A stretch of DNA of 38,057 bases from an uncultured Porphyromonadaceae bacterium (GCA_900547555.1 URHG01000023.1:1-38057); one strand, 5' to 3'. Positions 8,298 through 17,914 are shown, counted from the first letter of the stretch. Translations and numbers: made by a program. Notes: a model not told the origin generated them from the sequence alone.

Positions 8298-8795
8298 CTT
8301 CGACAAGACTTCATTGCTGATGTCGATACGAGGCGATGCAAAAATAATATTAGCCGATGACGCTCTATCGATGACCATCTGGTAACCTTTCCCTTCGGAA
8401 ATCGATTTCACGGCCTCATAAATATCGTCCTGAATAGGTTTCATCAAACTCTCGCGTTTTTTAAACAACTCACCTTCGGGGCCGAAATACTTGCGTCGCA
8501 AATCCTGCGTGGCCTTATCCTGAGCCAATATCTCCTCTTCTTTCTGTTGCTTTTGCGCCTCGGTGAGGAAAACGGCATTGGACTGATATTCTTTATACAT
8601 CTCCTCCACTTTCTGTGCCTGCTCGGTAATCTCTTTTTCCCAACGGAGAGAAATCTGTTTCAACTGCTCATTAGCCATTTCATAAGCCGGTATATTTTTG
8701 AGGATATACTCCATATCGATGAGGGCGAATTTCTGCGCCTTAGCTCCGCCGACACATACAGCCAGCACAGCAAATAAAAGAATAATTCGTTTCAT
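8280..8795 (-). CDS. Periplasmic OmpH/Skp-family chaperone (first copy)
   Basis: The 171-residue product starts with a signal peptide (MKRIILLFAVLAVCVGGAKAQ), followed by KFALIDMEYILKNIPAYEMANEQL, the usual OmpH opening, then a long coiled-coil helix rich in Glu, Gln and Lys, and a C-terminal GKGYQMVIDRASSANIIFASPRIDIS strand region like that of Skp. It is the gene directly after bamA (80 bases), which fits a role in handing outer-membrane proteins to the Bam complex. The two neighbouring copies differ clearly in sequence, so they are old paralogues and not a recent duplication. Confidence 0.9.
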   Translation of the reverse strand: MKRIILLFAVLAVCVGGAKAQKFALIDMEYILKNIPAYEMANEQLKQISLRWEKEITEQAQKVEEMYKEYQSNAVFLTEAQKQQKEEEILAQDKATQDLRRKYFGPEGELFKKRESLMKPIQDDIYEAVKSISEGKGYQMVIDRASSANIIFASPRIDISNEVLSKLGYSK

Positions 8796-8875
8796 ACGTT
8801 CACTTTTTATTGTTTGACTGAATTTTTCTTATATAAAACAATCCGCACCGATTCCTGTTTTATACGACAAGGAAA

Positions 8876-11545
8876 TTAGAACTCCTGTCCCAGTATAAAG
8901 TGGAGCTGGCTACCGCTTATCGAGCGAGATGTGGGCAAAGCCTTGTCGAATCCATACCCCCAGTCGATACCCATAAGGCCGATCATCGGCAGGAAGATAC
9001 GCACACCCACACCGGCCGAACGTTTGAGTTTGAACGGATTGATTTTCTTCACTTCGGTCCACGCATTACCGGCTTCGGCAAAAGCCAATGCATAAATGAC
9101 CGTAGATCCCTGCATCAGAACAGGGAAATGTAACTCGGCTCCCAATCGAGCATAAGCATAACCTTCTTGACCATACGGCGTAAGCGCACCGTTCTCGTAA
9201 CCGCGCAAAGCAACCGTCTCGGTAGCATAGTTATACGACGAACCCGTCATGCCGTCGCCACCCACAAAGAAGGTCTCGAAAGGCGACTTCTTGTATTTGT
9301 TGTAAGAACCCAACAATCCCAAATCAAAACGTCCCATCATGACAAGCGTGTAAGTCTTGTCTTCGCCAAACCCGAAAGAGGCGAGCGGCAGATAAAATTT
9401 ACTGTTGAATTTCCATTTGTGATATTCGATCCATCGATACATCTTTTGCTGGTCTTCGGCTTTGGATATATCGAGTGCCCCGTAATCGGTATGGTCGAAC
9501 AACGAATACGGAGGGGTAAACTGCACCGAAAGAGAGAATTGCGAACCGCGCGTCGTGTACAACGGATTATCGATAGAATTACGAGCCAACGTAAGACCTA
9601 TGGTAATGCTGTGCGATGTACCGTTCTGCATACGGAAGAGGTACTCCCAGTTTTTAAGCATGTACAACTGATAATTCAAGTCGGCCGAGAAAGTAAAGTA
9701 GTCATCAGGCCATGTCAGCCGTTGTCCCAATCCCAAAGAAACGCCGAACAGTTTGATATACTTGTCGGGGTCGATGGCATAAGTATAATCCGATGCACCC
9801 GAATTATATCCGTAAAGATAATCGTAATAGCCGAAATAATTGTCGTTATAGAACGAAGTACTCAATGCGGTAGATTTACTGTAATAAATCGAGAAGCTGA
9901 GCGAATTGGGTCGTTTCCCCCCGAACCAAGGCTCGAAGAATGACATACTGTAAGACTGGTAATAACGGGCATTGGTCTGCACGCTAAGTGTAAGCGTCTG
10001 CCCATCGCCTTGCGGAATGATTCCTTTATAGGTTTTGGGGTTGAACAGATTCTTGATCGAGAAATTGGTAAATTTCAAACTCAATCGACCGATAATACCG
10101 GTCTGTCCCCAACCGGCCGACAACTCGACTTGGTCGTTGGCTTTCGATTCGAGTACATAAGTCAAATCGACCGTACCGTTTTCATAATCGGGCTCGGGCT
10201 TCACATCCATCGTTTCGGGATTGAAATGTCCCGTCTGCATGATTTCCCGCATCGAACGCATCAATTCCGAACGATTGAACAGCTCACCGGGCAATGTACG
10301 CAACTCACGGCGCACCACATGCTCGTACAATCTGTCATTACCGGTAATGGTTACCTTGTTGATAGTCGCCTGAGGTCCCTCAAACACAGAGAGTTCGAGA
10401 TCGATCGAGTCGTTGACGACATTGTTCTCTATGGGATCGATACGGAAAAAGAGGTAACCGTTATCCATATAGATATTGGCAATAGCATCCTCATCGGTCG
10501 ATGTTCGCTCGGTAAGCAGTTTCTGGTTATAAACATCTCCGGGTTCCATACGCAACACCCGATTCAACTGGTCGGTCGTATACACCGTATTGCCGACCCA
10601 GTTGATATTCCGTATAAAATATTGGTCGCCCTCTTCCAAATCGATGTATATGTCGACCGTCTTGTCGTTGTACGACACGACACTGTCCGATAGAATAACG
10701 GCATCACGATAACCCAGCTCATTATACTTCCCTATGATAAGTTCCAAATCGGCGGCATAACGCTCGGGAACAAATTTCTTCGGGCGGAACAGTGTAGGCA
10801 GATATTTACGCTGGCTGGTCTTTTTCATCGTCCGACGCAATTTGCGGTCGCTCAGCACTTCATTTCCGGAAAAATAAATCTTATGAACTTTGATTTTATC
10901 TTTCTTATCGATTTCTATATCGACAATCACCTGATTTTCATGCGACAAATCATCTTTCTGATAAATAGATACCTCGGCGTTTTTAAATCCTTTCTCATCG
11001 TAGTAACGCTTGATGAGCAATTTGGCCCGGTCTACAAGATTGGGGGTAATCTGGTTTCCCTTTATCAATCCGAGCCTTTGTTCGAGCTCTTCCCGTTCCG
11101 ATTTCTTGATACCGATATAATTGACTTCCGAAATCCTCGGACGTTGTTGCAAAGCGATATTCAGCCACACCTTATTCCCTGCAATCTTGGTTATGGAAAT
11201 GGCAATATCGGAAAACAATCCTTGTTTCCAGAAACGTTTTACAGCGTTGGTTATGGCATCACCGGGTATCTCTATTTCATCGCCGACCGTCAAACCCGAA
11301 TATCCGATAATGACAAAATCCTCATAATTGTCGGTTGCTCCCGATACCGTAATATCGGCAATCTCATACTTATGCGGTATCGAACCGTAATCGATCACTG
11401 GATTATAAACCGTATCGACCGGGGTCTCTCCGGCAACAGCAGAAATCTGTGCAGTCAATGGCACAGAGAATAACAAACAAAAGAAAAGTCCCGTCAAAAA
11501 GCAGACTTTCCCGAACGATATATTACAAGTGTGTATTCGCATCAT
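8876..11545 (-). CDS. bamA: Outer-membrane protein assembly factor BamA
   Basis: The 889-residue product has a signal peptide (hydrophobic FLTGLFFCLLFSVPLTAQ), then about five POTRA repeats up to roughly residue 480 (for example ISEVNYIGIKKSEREEL, KVHKIYFSGNEVLSDRKLRRTM, INWVGNTVYTTDQLNRVLRM, INKVTITGNDRLYEHVVRREL), then a 16-strand barrel with GWGQTG near its start. In the barrel the loop-6 motif appears as LRGYENG in place of the usual VRGF/Y. The protein ends in Phe, the usual outer-membrane signal. It inserts beta-barrel proteins into the outer membrane. Its ATG (11545) overlaps the uppS stop by ATGA, so translation is probably coupled. A second ATG follows at once at 11542. Confidence 0.96.
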   Translation of the reverse strand: MMRIHTCNISFGKVCFLTGLFFCLLFSVPLTAQISAVAGETPVDTVYNPVIDYGSIPHKYEIADITVSGATDNYEDFVIIGYSGLTVGDEIEIPGDAITNAVKRFWKQGLFSDIAISITKIAGNKVWLNIALQQRPRISEVNYIGIKKSEREELEQRLGLIKGNQITPNLVDRAKLLIKRYYDEKGFKNAEVSIYQKDDLSHENQVIVDIEIDKKDKIKVHKIYFSGNEVLSDRKLRRTMKKTSQRKYLPTLFRPKKFVPERYAADLELIIGKYNELGYRDAVILSDSVVSYNDKTVDIYIDLEEGDQYFIRNINWVGNTVYTTDQLNRVLRMEPGDVYNQKLLTERTSTDEDAIANIYMDNGYLFFRIDPIENNVVNDSIDLELSVFEGPQATINKVTITGNDRLYEHVVRRELRTLPGELFNRSELMRSMREIMQTGHFNPETMDVKPEPDYENGTVDLTYVLESKANDQVELSAGWGQTGIIGRLSLKFTNFSIKNLFNPKTYKGIIPQGDGQTLTLSVQTNARYYQSYSMSFFEPWFGGKRPNSLSFSIYYSKSTALSTSFYNDNYFGYYDYLYGYNSGASDYTYAIDPDKYIKLFGVSLGLGQRLTWPDDYFTFSADLNYQLYMLKNWEYLFRMQNGTSHSITIGLTLARNSIDNPLYTTRGSQFSLSVQFTPPYSLFDHTDYGALDISKAEDQQKMYRWIEYHKWKFNSKFYLPLASFGFGEDKTYTLVMMGRFDLGLLGSYNKYKKSPFETFFVGGDGMTGSSYNYATETVALRGYENGALTPYGQEGYAYARLGAELHFPVLMQGSTVIYALAFAEAGNAWTEVKKINPFKLKRSAGVGVRIFLPMIGLMGIDWGYGFDKALPTSRSISGSQLHFILGQEF

Positions 11546-12279
11546 AATTGTTCACTGATTTTTCCGAAGCGGCGTTCCCGCGACTGATAATCACAAATAG
11601 CTCTGTAAAGGCTCTCTTCATCGAAATCGGGCCAATACTGAGGCGTAAAATAAAGCTCGGCATAAGCGGCTTGCCACAAAAGGAAATTGCTGATGCGATA
11701 TTCTCCCCCGGTACGTATCAACAAATCGGGATCGGGAATACCGGCTGTCGTAAGAGCCGAAGAAATGGAGTCTTCATCGATGTCTCCGGGAAGAAGCTGT
11801 TTCTCCGCAACTTCGGCAGCTAAAAATCTCGCTGCACGCACCAATTCCCAACGGGAAGAATAACTCAGTGCCAAGACCAAAGTAATTCCGGTATTGGAAG
11901 CCGTTTGCCGCATACACCGATCGAGCCGCTCACGCACCTCCGACGGCATACGGTCGAGATCACCGATGGCCGAAAGCCGCACATTGTTCTTCATCAAGTC
12001 GGGGGTCTCCTGCTCTATGGCCATGACCATCAATGTCATCAGGGCATTGACTTCTTCCTCGGGACGCGACCAATTCTCGGTCGAGAAAGTATAGAGCGTA
12101 AGATAGTCTATCCCCAAATTTCCTGCGGCACGAGTTACGGTACGTACCGACTCCACACCTTGTCGATGCCCGAAAGAACGGTCTTTTCCCCGCTCCTTAG
12201 CCCATCGACCGTTACCGTCCATAATAATGGCGATATGTCTCGGTAATCGGGTTTTATCTATGTTGTCTTTGAACGACAT
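11542..12279 (-). CDS. uppS: Undecaprenyl diphosphate synthase (isoprenyl transferase)
   Basis: The 245-residue cis-prenyltransferase makes the C55 lipid carrier for peptidoglycan and surface glycans. Motifs: IAIIMDGNGRWAKERG with the Mg2+-binding Asp, SFGHRQGVESVR, TLYTFSTENWSRP, and DLLIRTGGEYRISNFLLWQ with the RxxxRxSxF-like pattern, then AYAELYFTPQYWPDF. The ATG at 12279 (MSFKDNIDKTRLPRH) is preferred to one five codons upstream because it lies closer to the conserved start of the family. The stop overlaps bamA by 4 bases. The order DUF6089-like / uppS / bamA / ompH is characteristic of Bacteroidales. Confidence 0.96.
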   Translation of the reverse strand: MSFKDNIDKTRLPRHIAIIMDGNGRWAKERGKDRSFGHRQGVESVRTVTRAAGNLGIDYLTLYTFSTENWSRPEEEVNALMTLMVMAIEQETPDLMKNNVRLSAIGDLDRMPSEVRERLDRCMRQTASNTGITLVLALSYSSRWELVRAARFLAAEVAEKQLLPGDIDEDSISSALTTAGIPDPDLLIRTGGEYRISNFLLWQAAYAELYFTPQYWPDFDEESLYRAICDYQSRERRFGKISEQL

Positions 12280-12324
12280 TTTATCGTAGTACAATAGTTA
12301 TATTTCAAAATATGATCGAAGCAT

Positions 12325-13002
12325 CTAAAATGCACTCGACGGGTTACAATCCACACATTTACGACCGATGTCGTAAGTAATGGAAATCATCGTCAACGAA
12401 TACCAATCGGTATTTTTAAATGCCGCACTGGTAATCCGATACGGGTCTTTCAACGCCTTGCCGTCGAGCTTGTCGCCCAACGTTTTACGCATGGTAAACT
12501 CCACGCCGATATTCCACCGTTGCGCAATTTTATATTTCAATCCCACTCCCATCGGGATTTGGAGATTGAAATAGCCATCTCCCTTCTTGGGCACGGCCGT
12601 AAATCCGATACCCGCAACGATATAAGGAGAAAAACGACGAGTTCCTTTATAGGCTTCTCCGATACCGTAGTGAAAAAAATTGAACTCGGCCTGCGCCCCG
12701 AAGTCCAACACCGGACGGCTGAATTCGTATTGGGCATTTTCAGGGAGGACATTCTCCCAACCTCGTGTCGTTCCTTTCACCCGTGTCATCGACACATTAT
12801 ATTTCAATGCCCAACGGTAATTGATATTCTGGCGGAACATCAACCCGTAAGCCCCTCCGGGCTTATGGAACGGCTTGCTGTTTATATCCCCGATATAAAA
12901 TCCCATACCTGCCGCAGCCCCTATTTCATACCGGTATTCTTGCGCCGACAAGGAAAACAACCCGCCGACTGCCAAGACAATTATTACGATTCCTTTTCTC
13001 AT
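12325..13002 (-). CDS. DUF6089-like outer-membrane beta-barrel protein
   Basis: The 225-residue product has a signal peptide (MRKGIVIIVLAVGGLFSLSAQ) and alternating hydrophobic strands: YRYEIGAAAGMGFYIGDIN, YGLMFRQNINYRWALKYNVSM, FGAQAEFNFFHYGIGE, SPYIVAGIGFTAVP, MGVGLKYKIAQRWNIGVEF. This is an eight-strand-like porin-fold pattern. By position (before uppS-bamA) and sequence style it corresponds to the DUF6089 family of Bacteroidales. The role is unknown; the context suggests outer-membrane assembly. I take the ATG at 13002; an in-frame start at 13044 would add 14 residues before the signal peptide. Confidence 0.8.
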   Translation of the reverse strand: MRKGIVIIVLAVGGLFSLSAQEYRYEIGAAAGMGFYIGDINSKPFHKPGGAYGLMFRQNINYRWALKYNVSMTRVKGTTRGWENVLPENAQYEFSRPVLDFGAQAEFNFFHYGIGEAYKGTRRFSPYIVAGIGFTAVPKKGDGYFNLQIPMGVGLKYKIAQRWNIGVEFTMRKTLGDKLDGKALKDPYRITSAAFKNTDWYSLTMISITYDIGRKCVDCNPSSAF

Positions 13003-13087
13003 ATTCCGACTTTTTTCTGAAAGTCCCCTGTATGAGAAACGCAATCACGATACAAAAAATTATCTGCCCCCTTCACTATTTTAGTAT

Positions 13088-14620
13088 CTAAAAGGTAAAC
13101 CGCAGAATGACACCCCGGCATATCTCATCGAGGAATGTATTCCGGCTGTTATACCCTCCGAATACGTAAATATAGGGAACCGGCTCATCGCTACTGCGGG
13201 TAATTCGGCTGAGATAAGGCGTTTCGGCCCACGTCCACGACGAAAGCGCGAGAGAAGGAGTCGATTGCATCTCTTCGCAAATATACGCCGAAGCAAAAGC
13301 CCGGGGTGTAAAGCCCATATTCGAGACATAAAGAGGAGTACCTTGCGCCGCATGTTCCCAATATCCCCCTATCGTATTGGTATAATAAAGGTCATTGCGA
13401 ATGCCCGAAGCATCTCTCCCGCCGAGTATGTAATAATAGGTTTTACGGGTAAAATAATCCGATGCGGCATCGTACTCGTCTTTGTAATAAGAGAAGAAAA
13501 GAGCTCCTTCCCGAGGCGATACCGATGCACCTGCTCCACCGACCAGTCCCACATCGGAAATAGCCGCCCATCGTTCTCCGTCATAAGCCCAGATATGTCC
13601 GCTGTACGAATCGTCGGCACGACGTCCGCCGAAGAAATACACCTGAGACGTTCCGTAGGAAGTATCCCGATATGCAACCGTATTGCTATATCCCGCAACC
13701 GGGAAAGCAGCCTCGATCGCCTCTCCTACCTCATAAACGCCCTTTTCATAAACAGCATGGCTGTAACCCGCCGATGTAGCAACGACACCGGCCAACCGGT
13801 CATTCCACATACCGATAAGAGAAGAGAATTTTGCATCGGAAACAACTGTCCACGAAAGACCGTCGATCGACCGACATAACTGTTGATTACCCTCGGCGTC
13901 GGGCGTCCCGCACAAAGCAAACAAAGTATCGGACGAGGCTACGATGGAAACGACCGATAAAGTATCGCCCACCGGCGTAAAAGAAGATACCGTCCACGAA
14001 GACGAGGGCGCAGAAGAAACTCCTACGTTGTAAGAAATTCCGTCGGTCGTAAAACAATATGCCTTACCGCCGAATGCAACGGTTTTCTGCATGAGGGGAT
14101 TTGCAATCTCCGTAGGCAACGTATGTGTACCCAATGTCGCCCACACCAATGAATCGGCTTGCACCTGATGTACCCGCACCTCTATGCGGTAATCTTGCGT
14201 GGTAACACCGTCGGCAGCCACGACTTTCATCTTCACATCGTTATTGAAATCTATCGAATCGTTTTCGTTTTCGAGATAATCGATCGTCTTCAACAACGAA
14301 CCGTCGCTCTTATCGAGAACGGTAATTTCGACACTCGACGGAGAAGCGAATGTGATATCGGGCACAAGAGCCGATATATCGGTTCCGTACGGAAAAGAAT
14401 CGGGATTATAAATCAAGCCATTGACCAAATCGATTGTAAAGTAGCGATACGCCAAGTTCGTCAGCACATCAATATCGGCCGACATCGAAAAAGTCTTCAC
14501 CATCGTATTGGCATACGAGGTATATATGGTATCGGCATCATCATCGGAGTTGCAGGCCGTTATCCCACACATCAACACGCCGACAAATATCAACGACAAG
14601 AATAGTTTCGATAGCTTCAT
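13088..14620 (-). CDS. Large lipoprotein with kelch-like propeller (DUF6242-like)
   Basis: The 510-residue product opens with MKLSKLFLSLIFVGVLMCG, followed by ITACNSDDD: a lipoprotein signal with Cys23, and the run of aspartates after it is common in exported Bacteroidota lipoproteins. Residues about 30-150 look like a beta-sandwich. After that repeated segments with WxxL/ISDVG, YxFGGRxxDD, YYILGGRDASG and YIYVFGGYNSR give a kelch-type propeller ending in an aromatic C-terminus. It resembles DUF6242, a Bacteroidales family of unknown function. TAATTTTG on the minus strand at 14661-14654 could be its -7 box. It lies between ribD and the DUF6089-like gene; the spacing does not show clear coupling with either. 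Confidence 0.7.
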   Translation of the reverse strand: MKLSKLFLSLIFVGVLMCGITACNSDDDADTIYTSYANTMVKTFSMSADIDVLTNLAYRYFTIDLVNGLIYNPDSFPYGTDISALVPDITFASPSSVEITVLDKSDGSLLKTIDYLENENDSIDFNNDVKMKVVAADGVTTQDYRIEVRVHQVQADSLVWATLGTHTLPTEIANPLMQKTVAFGGKAYCFTTDGISYNVGVSSAPSSSWTVSSFTPVGDTLSVVSIVASSDTLFALCGTPDAEGNQQLCRSIDGLSWTVVSDAKFSSLIGMWNDRLAGVVATSAGYSHAVYEKGVYEVGEAIEAAFPVAGYSNTVAYRDTSYGTSQVYFFGGRRADDSYSGHIWAYDGERWAAISDVGLVGGAGASVSPREGALFFSYYKDEYDAASDYFTRKTYYYILGGRDASGIRNDLYYTNTIGGYWEHAAQGTPLYVSNMGFTPRAFASAYICEEMQSTPSLALSSWTWAETPYLSRITRSSDEPVPYIYVFGGYNSRNTFLDEICRGVILRFTF

Positions 14621-14738
14621 TCCACAAGAAAGAGGTTACATGATACAAGGTTGCAAAATTAGAAAGATTTTCGGCTTTTTCCCCTTATATCGAGCATTAT
14701 TATAATAATTTATAAATAAAGATTCTCCTTTTGCCGCT

Positions 14739-15809
14739 TTATGACAATTTTTCAATTCGGGAGAAGTACTCAACGAGATGCAAGCCGTAATTCATCGCAG
14801 ACTGTTTTTCGGCACGGGAAAGTACGGGGGCCGCCACACCGCCCTCCAATTCAACGGGAGCGGTTTCTATCCGGGCCTCATCCCACAGGCCGGCATCGAT
14901 AAAAGATTGCAATGTATCGGCCCCGCCTTCTACGAGCAAACCGGTAACTCCTTCCCGATAAAGTACCTCTAATACCTGAGGAATTACGGGTCGGGAAAAA
15001 TCCGCCACCGTATACCGCACGGATTTATGATCTTCGGCCGGTTGTGAAGTAAAAATCTCGGTCGGCACATCATCGGAGAATATCTCTGCCGAAGCAGGGA
15101 AAGAAACGTTTTTACCGATGACAACCCGCAACGGGGAACGTCGCCCCGGCCATAAACGCAGCGTAAGCGACGGATCATCGAGCCATACCGTCCGCGAACC
15201 CACCAGTATGGCATCGTACTCAGCCCGGAGGCGATGCGAAAAAAGCGAAGTCTGACTATCGGAAAAACGACAGGCTGGTTCACCGGCCGTTCGCCGACGG
15301 TCGATAAATCCGTCCCGGCTTTGTGCCCATTTCAGCATGACATAAGGTCTTTGGCGCTCATGGGCCGTCATAAACACGGCATTCAATGCCCGACACTCTC
15401 TTTCGAGCACCCCGGTAACCACCTCAACACCGGCCTCCCGCAACATCGAAACGCCCCGCCCCGAGACCGAGGGGAAGGGGTCGAGACAACCGACCACGAC
15501 GCGAGGTATCTTTTTTTCGATTATCAGACGGCAGCACGGGGGTGTTTTTCCGTAATGAGAGCAAGGTTCGAGAGAAACGTAAAGTGTCGACCGCGAAAGC
15601 AATCCGGATTCTTTTACCGAATTCACCGCATTCACCTCGGCATGAGGACCTCCGAACTGCCGATGATACCCTTCTCCTATAATCCGGCCATCGCACACGA
15701 TTACCGCCCCCACCATAGGATTGGGCGACACCCGGCTGCGACCACAAGCAGCCAACTGTAAACACCGCTGCATATACAAGCGGTCATTCTCCCGACTTTC
15801 CATTTCCAT
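14739..15809 (-). CDS. ribD: Bifunctional riboflavin biosynthesis deaminase/reductase
   Basis: The 356-residue product carries out two steps of riboflavin synthesis in the cytoplasm. The N-terminal cytidine-deaminase-like domain shows the zinc ligands in GGPHAEVNAV and LEPCSHYGKTPPC, which deaminate the pyrimidine; the C-terminal dihydrofolate-reductase-like domain (from about residue 145, RPYVMLKWAQSRDGFID, then GSRTVWLDDPSLTLR and LLVEGGADTLQSFID) reduces the sugar with NADPH. Start choice: ATG at 15809 or 15803; an in-frame ATG at 15836 would overlap the divergent prmC promoter and is not favoured. It is divergent from prmC with 28 bases between the start codons. Confidence 0.95.
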   Translation of the reverse strand: MEMESRENDRLYMQRCLQLAACGRSRVSPNPMVGAVIVCDGRIIGEGYHRQFGGPHAEVNAVNSVKESGLLSRSTLYVSLEPCSHYGKTPPCCRLIIEKKIPRVVVGCLDPFPSVSGRGVSMLREAGVEVVTGVLERECRALNAVFMTAHERQRPYVMLKWAQSRDGFIDRRRTAGEPACRFSDSQTSLFSHRLRAEYDAILVGSRTVWLDDPSLTLRLWPGRRSPLRVVIGKNVSFPASAEIFSDDVPTEIFTSQPAEDHKSVRYTVADFSRPVIPQVLEVLYREGVTGLLVEGGADTLQSFIDAGLWDEARIETAPVELEGGVAAPVLSRAEKQSAMNYGLHLVEYFSRIEKLS

Positions 15810-15825
15810 AATATCTGCTTTTTCG

Positions 15826-15833
15826 TATCTTTG
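15826..15833 (+). promoter_or_regulatory. prmC promoter, -7 box only 4 bases before ATG
   Basis: TATCTTTG at 15826-15833 is an exact TAnnTTTG match, and the prmC ATG starts at 15838. With transcription starting about 5-7 bases after the box, the mRNA would be leaderless. No clear TTG is found at the -33 distance. The divergent ribD start lies at 15809 or 15803. Confidence 0.6.
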
Positions 15834-15837
15834 CATT

Positions 15838-16686
15838 ATGCAAAGGACAACCCGTTACATACAAAAATCACTGGAAGGTATATATCCCCCCGAAGAAATA
15901 CGTGCCATAATGAGGCTGATATGGGAAGATGTGTGCGGGTTCTCCCCCGTAGATGTAATTCTGCGCAAAGATACGGTTTTAGACGAAAGCCTTCGTAAAA
16001 AAATCGAGGTTATCGTAGAAAAGCTTTTACGACAAGAACCGATTCAATATATTTTAGGCCACACCTATTTCGCCGGAAAACGTTTCAAAGTCGGCTCGGG
16101 CGTCCTCATACCCCGCCCCGAAACCGAAGAATTAACCCACCTCATCATTCGAGAAAACAAAAATCTGCAGCTCCGAAAAATCGCTGATATAGGAACAGGC
16201 AGCGGTTGCATAGCCATCGCATTGTCCCAGCACTTTCACGACTGCCGCATCGAAGGGTGGGACATTTCTCCCGAAGCCCTGCGCATCGCGACCGAAAACA
16301 ACCGAAATTTGGGTGCAACCGTCTCTTTCCTTCAACGGGACATATTACAATATATCCCTGCCGCAGAAGCGCTCTGTACATACGATCTTATCGTAAGCAA
16401 CCCGCCTTACATCGTCCCCTCGGAAATAACCGGTATGGAACCGCACGTACTCGACTATGAACCGCATACGGCCTTGTTCGTTCCCGAAGACGACCCGCTA
16501 CTTTTCTATCGGGCTATCGCCCGGGTAGGAAAAGGGCTCTTACGCAAAGGAGGCAAACTCTATTTTGAAATCAATCCGATTTTTGCCCGAGACATGTCCG
16601 AAATGCTCTCGTCAGAGGGATATGACAACATAAGAACCGATAATGATTTATTCGGGCGACAACGATTTACATCCGCCACACGATAA
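15838..16686 (+). CDS. prmC: Release factor glutamine methyltransferase
   Basis: The 282-residue product methylates the glutamine of the GGQ motif in release factors RF1 and RF2, using S-adenosylmethionine. Residues 1-100 form the helical N-terminal domain; then LIPRPETEELTHLI is followed by the SAM site IADIGTGSGCIAIALS and the NPPY motif in DLIVSNPPYIVPSEI, which binds the target glutamine. The ATG at 15838 starts the helical domain and lies just behind a consensus -7 box. recX follows 10 bases downstream, and comF overlaps recX, so the three form one operon. Confidence 0.95.
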   Translation: MQRTTRYIQKSLEGIYPPEEIRAIMRLIWEDVCGFSPVDVILRKDTVLDESLRKKIEVIVEKLLRQEPIQYILGHTYFAGKRFKVGSGVLIPRPETEELTHLIIRENKNLQLRKIADIGTGSGCIAIALSQHFHDCRIEGWDISPEALRIATENNRNLGATVSFLQRDILQYIPAAEALCTYDLIVSNPPYIVPSEITGMEPHVLDYEPHTALFVPEDDPLLFYRAIARVGKGLLRKGGKLYFEINPIFARDMSEMLSSEGYDNIRTDNDLFGRQRFTSATR

Positions 16687-16696
16687 ATCCCAACAG

Positions 16697-17182
16697 ATGA
16701 AAAAAGAACTCTCTCCCGAAGAAGCCCTCTATCGAGCCGCCGCCCTCTGTTCCACCGCAGAAAAATGCAAGAGCGAAATCGAAGAAAAGCTTTCCCGTTG
16801 GGGTATTTCTGCAACCGAAACACGCCGAATCGTCGAGCGACTCGAACAAGAAAAATATATCGACGAGAGCCGTTACTGCCGAAGCTTCGTAAACGACAAA
16901 ATACGATTCGACCATTGGGGACGCATGAAAATCATTGCTGCCCTTCGACAAAAAAGAATCGAGAACGAACATATACAAGCCGCTCTCTCCCAAATCGACG
17001 AAGACAGTTATCGTGCATTATTGCAGGAACTCCTGACCAAAAAACAACGTTCGCTGGGCGATGAGGAAAGTCCGGCAAACCGGGCGAAACTGGTACGTTT
17101 CGCCGTATCCCGGGGTTTCGAGCCGGGATTGGTATTCACGCTTTTGGGCACAACCTACAATCGGGATTCCTATGACGACTAA
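16697..17182 (+). CDS. recX: RecX-family regulator of RecA
   Basis: The 161-residue, highly charged helical protein is made of three-helix repeats. Typical RecX stretches are AEKCKSEIEEKLSRWGIS, IVERLEQEKYIDESRYCRSFVNDKIRFDHWGRMKI, and the last repeat ending FAVSRGFEPGLVFTLL. RecX binds inside the RecA filament and limits recombination. The start at 16697, ten bases after prmC, is preferred to an in-frame ATG at 16643, which would lie inside prmC. The 3' end overlaps comF by 11 bases. Confidence 0.88.
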   Translation: MKKELSPEEALYRAAALCSTAEKCKSEIEEKLSRWGISATETRRIVERLEQEKYIDESRYCRSFVNDKIRFDHWGRMKIIAALRQKRIENEHIQAALSQIDEDSYRALLQELLTKKQRSLGDEESPANRAKLVRFAVSRGFEPGLVFTLLGTTYNRDSYDD

Positions 17183-17855
17183 CCCTCTACTCGATTTATT
17201 GTTCCCCCGACTGTGCGCCGTGTGCGGATCCCGACTACAAAGCAATGAAACACATTTGTGCCTGCACTGCTTGCGCCACCTGCCCCGAACCGATTTTCAT
17301 AAAGAAAACGAGCACGCCATGGAACAGCTATTTCGGGGGAAAACCGATATAGACCGAGCCTTTGCATTCTTCTACTCCACCCCACACTCCGAATATCGCA
17401 GCCTCCTCCATCACATCAAATACCACGACGGGAAAGAGTGTGCCCGTTACTTGGGAAAGCTTTATGCCGAAGAACTTTGCGAGACGGGACTTCTCGACGA
17501 TATCGACCTTATCATACCCGTTCCCCTGCATCGCACTCGAATGCGGAAGCGCGGTTACAACCAGAGCGAATGGATCGCCCTCGGCATTTCCGATATGACC
17601 GGTATCGCCCTCGATACGCATAGTCTCATACGGGAAAAAGCAAATCCATCACAAACCCATCTTCCTCTCTACGAACGATGGCTCAACACCCACGATATAT
17701 TTTCACTCTCTCCCGATCACGATTGCACCGACAAACACATACTCCTCGTCGACGACATCGTTACAACCGGTGCAACCCTGCTGGCTTGCGCCCAAACTTT
17801 ACGCACAGCCCAGCCCCGAAACATATCTTTGCTCGCCCTATCTTTTGCTCAATAA
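17172..17855 (+). CDS. ComF-family phosphoribosyltransferase-like protein
   Basis: The 227-residue product has an N-terminal zinc-finger of the form CAVC...CLHC (residues about 15-35), a middle segment with YRSLLHHIKYHDGKECARYLG, the RMRKRGYNQSEWIA motif and a C-terminal phosphoribosyltransferase motif ILLVDDIVTTGATLLAC. This is the standard layout of ComF proteins, which take part in DNA uptake in some bacteria and probably handle a phosphoribosylated substrate or serve fork repair. The ATG at 17172 overlaps the recX stop, so translation is likely coupled. No terminator is evident in the 122 bases before pyrE. Confidence 0.9.
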   Translation: MTTNPLLDLLFPRLCAVCGSRLQSNETHLCLHCLRHLPRTDFHKENEHAMEQLFRGKTDIDRAFAFFYSTPHSEYRSLLHHIKYHDGKECARYLGKLYAEELCETGLLDDIDLIIPVPLHRTRMRKRGYNQSEWIALGISDMTGIALDTHSLIREKANPSQTHLPLYERWLNTHDIFSLSPDHDCTDKHILLVDDIVTTGATLLACAQTLRTAQPRNISLLALSFAQ

Positions 17856-17906
17856 AAAATTAAAAACGAAATTTTCCTTTTATTTTTCTATTCTCATTCT
17901 TTTTCG

Positions 17907-17914
17907 TACCTTTG
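17907..17914 (+). promoter_or_regulatory. pyrE promoter -7 box
   Basis: TACCTTTG at 17907-17914 matches TAnnTTTG exactly and lies 63 bases before the pyrE ATG. The upstream sequence is T-rich but shows no clean TTG at the expected distance. Confidence 0.5.
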
